A DNA stretch of 64,000 nt from Polyangiaceae bacterium (GTDB lineage Bacteria; Myxococcota_A; Polyangia; Polyangiales; Polyangiaceae), in assembly GCA_020633235.1 (NCBI GenBank), contig JACKEA010000004.1, positions 926,606 through 990,605 of the forward strand, given 5' to 3'. Each line of letters opens with the position of its first letter. Position 1 is the stretch's first letter. The notes beneath the pieces were generated by a model. The model ran no database searches. It was not told where the DNA came from and saw only the letters and a program-made list of their open reading frames with translations. The translations under genes and the position numbers were made by a program. Positions 60,498 through 64,000 of the stretch are shown here, piece after piece.

Positions 60498-61919
60498 TCA
60501 CTCTTTTTGGCAGGTGGCGCTGCAGCCGTCGCCGCTTTGGTTGTTGCCGTCGTCGCACTGCTCGGTCTCCACCGGGTTACCGTTGCCGCACTTGTCCACC
60601 ACCACGTTGAGCACGTACGGGAAGCTGGCGACCGGGGCGCCGGACGCAGCCTGAACGCGCACGTAGTAGGTGCCCGCCGAGAGGTTCGCCACGGCGGCGT
60701 GGGCGCACAGACCGGCGCCGGAATCGTCGTCGGAAGCGAGCACCGTGGAGCCGTTGCTCCCGATGATTTCCACGGTGCTGTCCAAGAGCTGCTGGAAGCA
60801 GGCGCCGTCGCCGTAGTCGAAGGTGTCCGCGATGATGGAGGTGCCGTTCGACGGAACCGTGACGGCGACCACGTCGATGTCACCAGCGGGGGAAATGGCG
60901 GCGTGGAACGGCTGGACCAGGGCGTCAGCGGTGGACGTCGTGCCGTTGGGCTCGGACTCGTCGGATTCGATGGTGCAAGTCGCGCTGCAGCCGTCGTTCG
61001 GCAGCTTGTTGCCGTCGTCGCATTCCTCGCCGGGATCCGTGTGGGCGTCGCCGCAGGTGATGGTGCGACTCTCCATGTTCAGGCTGAAGGCGCCGGTGTC
61101 CGTCGCATTCACGCCGTCTACGGCCACGTAGTACTTCTGACCAGCTGTGGAGCTGACCTTGACGGTACCCGCGCCGCGGCATGCGAGCTCCGTCCCGGCG
61201 CTGCCGCAGCCCGTGCGGACCGAAACCAAGAGCGGCGTGGTGGAGTCCAGCGTCACTTCCAACACGCCGGTGTTCGCGGCGGTGATCTCGTAGACGACCT
61301 CGGGGCCGGTGGACTGACCGGATTTGCCGCAGGAGGGATCGAGCTTGGCGGCGTGCCCGCCGTTGTTGCCGAACACCGTGGTGGGGTCGCCCACCGCCGT
61401 GGGGGCGGCGCAAGCGTCGGCGCAGGCGGCCGCGCAATCGCTGTCGTCGCAATCCACGTTCTGATCGCCGTCGTTGTCGATGCCGTCGCTGCAGATCTCG
61501 CCGGAGCTGGTGCAGCCGCTGGTGTCGAAGGTGCAGCCCGACGTGCAGCTCAGCGTGCCGCCGGAGAAGCCGAGCTTCTGGCAGGTGCGCCCCGCGAAGT
61601 CGCTGCCGTCGCAGGCTTCGCCGAGCTCCGCGACGTTGTTGCCGCACTGTCCCGGAGTGCCGCCCGTGCCGCCGGTGCCGCCACCGCCGGTGCCGCCACC
61701 GCCCGTGGCGCCGGTGCCGGCGGTGCCGCCGGTGGCTCCGGTGCCGCCCGCGGTTCCTCCGTCACCGCTCGCGCCACCCGTGCTTCCGCCGGTGCCGCCG
61801 TCCTTGCCGCCCGTGAGTCCCGAGCCGCCGCCGCTTGCAGGGCTCGCCTTGTTGTTGCCGCTGGAGCAGGCGCCCACCAGGGCGCCCGCTACCGCGAGCC
61901 CAAACAGCGTCGTCCTCAT
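60498..61919 (-). CDS. DUF4215-type Cys-repeat lipoprotein with prepeptidase-like domain
   Basis: This 473-residue protein has a lipobox (LVGACSS, ~18) and a Gly-rich linker (25-90). A Cys-rich domain (90-150, with ICSDGIDNDGDQNVDCDD, an Asp-rich calcium-like motif) leads into a beta-sandwich of the bacterial pre-peptidase type. Two DUF4215-like repeats (CDDGNKLPNDGCSATC and CDDGNNQSGDGCSATC) follow, one on each side of a second beta-sandwich. Such proteins are abundant on myxobacterial surfaces. Its start overlaps the stop of the VWA gene (ATGA), so they form an operon. Confidence 0.85.
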   Translation of the reverse strand: MRTTLFGLAVAGALVGACSSGNNKASPASGGGSGLTGGKDGGTGGSTGGASGDGGTAGGTGATGGTAGTGATGGGGTGGGGTGGTGGTPGQCGNNVAELGEACDGSDFAGRTCQKLGFSGGTLSCTSGCTFDTSGCTSSGEICSDGIDNDGDQNVDCDDSDCAAACADACAAPTAVGDPTTVFGNNGGHAAKLDPSCGKSGQSTGPEVVYEITAANTGVLEVTLDSTTPLLVSVRTGCGSAGTELACRGAGTVKVSSTAGQKYYVAVDGVNATDTGAFSLNMESRTITCGDAHTDPGEECDDGNKLPNDGCSATCTIESDESEPNGTTSTADALVQPFHAAISPAGDIDVVAVTVPSNGTSIIADTFDYGDGACFQQLLDSTVEIIGSNGSTVLASDDDSGAGLCAHAAVANLSAGTYYVRVQAASGAPVASFPYVLNVVVDKCGNGNPVETEQCDDGNNQSGDGCSATCQKE

Positions 61920-64000
61920 TCGCCGGGGGGACACGAGTAGGTGATGTTCCAGTCGTTCAGCGTCGGACTGTTCAGCTTGTTGCTGGTGGGATTGAGCGTG
62001 ACCTCGAGCTCGAGCCATCGCCGCTTAGCATCCGGCGTTCCCATCTTGATGTACAGATCCACGGGACACGGTGAGGGGCCGGACATGGGACAGACCTGCG
62101 TGTCGGTGGGCGCGGACTGGGCGGTGACCAGGGGCACGAAGGTGGCAGAGGCGAGGCCCGTCTGCAGATCCGCCGTGCGAGCGCGGAACACGATGTTGGA
62201 GTCCCCGGGGTCCGTGCTGTCGTAGGCGAAGTAGCCCCACTGGGGCTTGGTACCAACAGGGCAGTTCGCTTCGTAGATCTGCGTGTACGCCGTGGTGTCG
62301 AGGGCCTTGGGGCAACCGATCTCGTAGTCGACCTTGGAGCCCGGATCGCCCTGAGCCGCCGCGCAGGTGGACGGGCACAGCGTGATGCCGGTCGGGTTCG
62401 CGTTGTTGTCGTAGTACCAGCCGGTGCCGCACTGGGACGAGTCCGTGCGCTGCGCCAACCCCGTTGCGGGCGGACCCGAGCTCGGGGTGAAGCTGACGGT
62501 GATGTCGTTGGGGTCGTAGCTTCCAGCGGGCGGCATGGAGAAGGAGCAGGAGACGTTCTGTCCGGCGATGGCCTGGAACGCCGCGATGAGCTGCGCTTCG
62601 ACGTTGTTGCTGTTGGTGCCCTGAATCACGAAGGCCTGGCCGGTACCACCGGACTGGGCGATCTGATCCAACGCGGCGATGTTCGCGCCCTGCATGCCAA
62701 TGGTGTAGGTGCGAATGCCGCTGTTGTTGAAGGCGTTGGCGGCCAGCGTTGCGATCGCCGAGTTGCTGGTGTTGCACTGAGTCGGGTCACCGTCCGTGAC
62801 CAGCACCACCACGTACTGCTCGTTCGCGTTCGAGTTCTGGTTGTTGATGGCCCAGGTCAGCGCGCCATCGAGAGCAGGGTAGGTGGGCGTATTGCCGCCG
62901 GGAGCGACAGCGTTGACGCCGGTGACCAGCGCTGCCTCCTGAGTGTCCGTCGGGGCGCCTGCTGCGAGCAGCTTGTTCAGCGTGACCATCGGGTTGGAAC
63001 ACGGAGTCGCGGTGCAGCCGGTGCCATTCGAGCTGGGGCAACCGTCGCCGAAAGTTCCACCGCTCGCCAAGGGGAAGAACTCGAGAGCGGCGCCGATGCC
63101 CGCCGAGCCGGGATCCTGGAAGAAGCCCTTCAGGGCGTTGGTCGCGCCGGTCCACTTGTTGCCACCCATGGAGCCCGAGCGATCCACCATGAAGTAGAGG
63201 TTCACGGGCTTGAACGTCGCAGTCTGCACGTCGCCCGCGCAGGACGGCGGTCCGCAGCTGACGCCCTGCTTGTAGACGCTCCAGTTGTCCTCGCACTTGC
63301 ACTCGGCCTTGTGGTTGCCGCCGGGCGGATTGACCATCAGCTCCGACAGATCCGTGATGGCGGGACACGACACGCTGATGCACTCGCCCGGTGGGACGGG
63401 CGCCGTCGTGGTGCAGGTCTTGGTGACCTGGGTCTGGTCCGGAGCGCACTTGGGGTACTGGCCGGAGTTACCGGGGAAGGCGATGATGTCGACGCCGGCG
63501 GGCGCCGCCGTTTGGCCGTGATTGCAGACCAAGATGGTGTCGTCGCAGGGCACGCCCAGGGAGAGATCCGCGCCGGTGCAGGCTGGGTCCGTCTGGCCCG
63601 GCAACCAGCCCTTGCACTGACCGGATTCCGGCGGGGCAGGTTGCGGCGGGACGTTGGCGATGGGGCAGCCCAGGCCGCAGACGCTGTTCACCTCGCTCAC
63701 GCAGTTGGCGTCCCAGGTGTTGTTGCAGCAGTAGGAGTCGGCGGCGCACACGGAGGCCACGCAGCTGTTGCACGTTGGGTTGAGCGCGCCGCCCTGCGTA
63801 CACGGGTTGTGCGAGCACGCCGCGGGCGCCACGGGCGCCGTGCCGCACTTGGCGCCGCACACGGACTGGACCGCGTACACGCAGGCTTGCGTCCAGGAAT
63901 TGGCCGCGAGCGGACAGCTCAGCCCGCACACGCTGCTGATCTCGCCCACGCAGATGCTGTCCCAGGAGCCGGAAGAGCTGCAGCAGTACGAGTCGACGGC
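61916..64000 (-). CDS. VWA-domain Cys-rich surface protein, N-terminus beyond right edge
   Basis: The frame is open to base 64000, so the N-terminus is missing; at least 694 residues are encoded. The left part contains at least three Cys-rich modules of the type SYCCNNTWDANCVSEVNSVC. Then a von Willebrand A domain (about 255-450 from the first visible residue) has an intact MIDAS start DRSGSMGG and the VVLVTDGDP strand. A C-terminal beta-rich region ends in SCPPGE. VWA domains bind protein ligands via a metal; adhesion or motility-related function is possible. It overlaps the next gene by 4 bases. Confidence 0.85.
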   Translation of the reverse strand, partial: AVDSYCCSSSGSWDSICVGEISSVCGLSCPLAANSWTQACVYAVQSVCGAKCGTAPVAPAACSHNPCTQGGALNPTCNSCVASVCAADSYCCNNTWDANCVSEVNSVCGLGCPIANVPPQPAPPESGQCKGWLPGQTDPACTGADLSLGVPCDDTILVCNHGQTAAPAGVDIIAFPGNSGQYPKCAPDQTQVTKTCTTTAPVPPGECISVSCPAITDLSELMVNPPGGNHKAECKCEDNWSVYKQGVSCGPPSCAGDVQTATFKPVNLYFMVDRSGSMGGNKWTGATNALKGFFQDPGSAGIGAALEFFPLASGGTFGDGCPSSNGTGCTATPCSNPMVTLNKLLAAGAPTDTQEAALVTGVNAVAPGGNTPTYPALDGALTWAINNQNSNANEQYVVVLVTDGDPTQCNTSNSAIATLAANAFNNSGIRTYTIGMQGANIAALDQIAQSGGTGQAFVIQGTNSNNVEAQLIAAFQAIAGQNVSCSFSMPPAGSYDPNDITVSFTPSSGPPATGLAQRTDSSQCGTGWYYDNNANPTGITLCPSTCAAAQGDPGSKVDYEIGCPKALDTTAYTQIYEANCPVGTKPQWGYFAYDSTDPGDSNIVFRARTADLQTGLASATFVPLVTAQSAPTDTQVCPMSGPSPCPVDLYIKMGTPDAKRRWLELEVTLNPTSNKLNSPTLNDWNITYSCPPGE

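Overview
The window is high-GC bacterial DNA of myxobacterial type, most likely Polyangia (Sorangium-like) within Myxococcota. The evidence is indirect. There are many lipoproteins with long Gly/Ser/Ala linkers after the lipobox, a MYXO-CTERM-like tail on a GH16 enzyme, DUF4215-type Cys repeats, delta-60, SBBP and Sel1 repeat proteins, a sigma54 activator, and frequent GTG/TTG starts. No rRNA, tRNA, CRISPR array or recognisable transposase was seen.

Layout. 1-9 kb is largely core metabolism: a C45-type hydrolase with a GT2 glycosyltransferase, a folate cyclo-ligase, a Fur-family regulator, the overlapping argD-argF pair followed by a degenerate P-type ATPase-like protein, and a HAD phosphatase with a hypothetical gene. 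9-15.5 kb holds a membrane-anchored subtilase, a GH16 hydrolase and a delta-60 lipoprotein (the last two frameshifted in their low-complexity linkers), a methyltransferase and small proteins. 15.5-18.4 kb has a feruloyl-CoA-synthase-like ligase and a Sel1 lipoprotein. 18.4-24.7 kb is accessory: gene relics, three tandem RCC1-type lipoproteins and a secreted metalloprotease whose signal peptide is encoded across an 8-bp repeat. 24.7-32.6 kb carries lipoproteins, a YqeY protein, a Sel1 protein, an S1 protein and a large Cys-repeat lipoprotein.

32.8-43.1 kb is a respiratory and sulfur island. A sigma54 activator is followed by a 12-haem cytochrome. A MarR regulator with a mono-haem lipoprotein lies divergent to a five-gene operon: a polysulfide/thiosulfate-reductase-like molybdoenzyme, its FeS subunit, an NrfD membrane subunit, and two YeeE-type sulfur permease genes, the second fused to a rhodanese-like domain. 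A well-formed -24/-12 promoter precedes the operon, so the nearby activator is a plausible regulator. 43.5-46.4 kb is a J-like protein plus Hsp70 pair. 48.7-50.6 kb is an AAA ATPase plus TOPRIM-like (DUF4276-type) pair of visibly lower GC, resembling OLD/PARIS-type defence modules. The rest holds cysE, a PQQ-propeller/HEAT pair, a Nudix-NAD kinase pair, an LRR lipoprotein, a beta-barrel candidate, eno and two Cys-rich surface proteins, the last running off the right edge.

Two sequence-level patterns cross these regions. One is a dispersed extragenic repeat, consensus TGTTGGTNCGCCGCGGAACC, found at 13 intergenic loci, three of them as inverted pairs able to form hairpins. The other is a set of repeats placed where slippage would change a reading frame: the octanucleotide tract in the metalloprotease and the Gly-rich linkers of two frameshifted genes.
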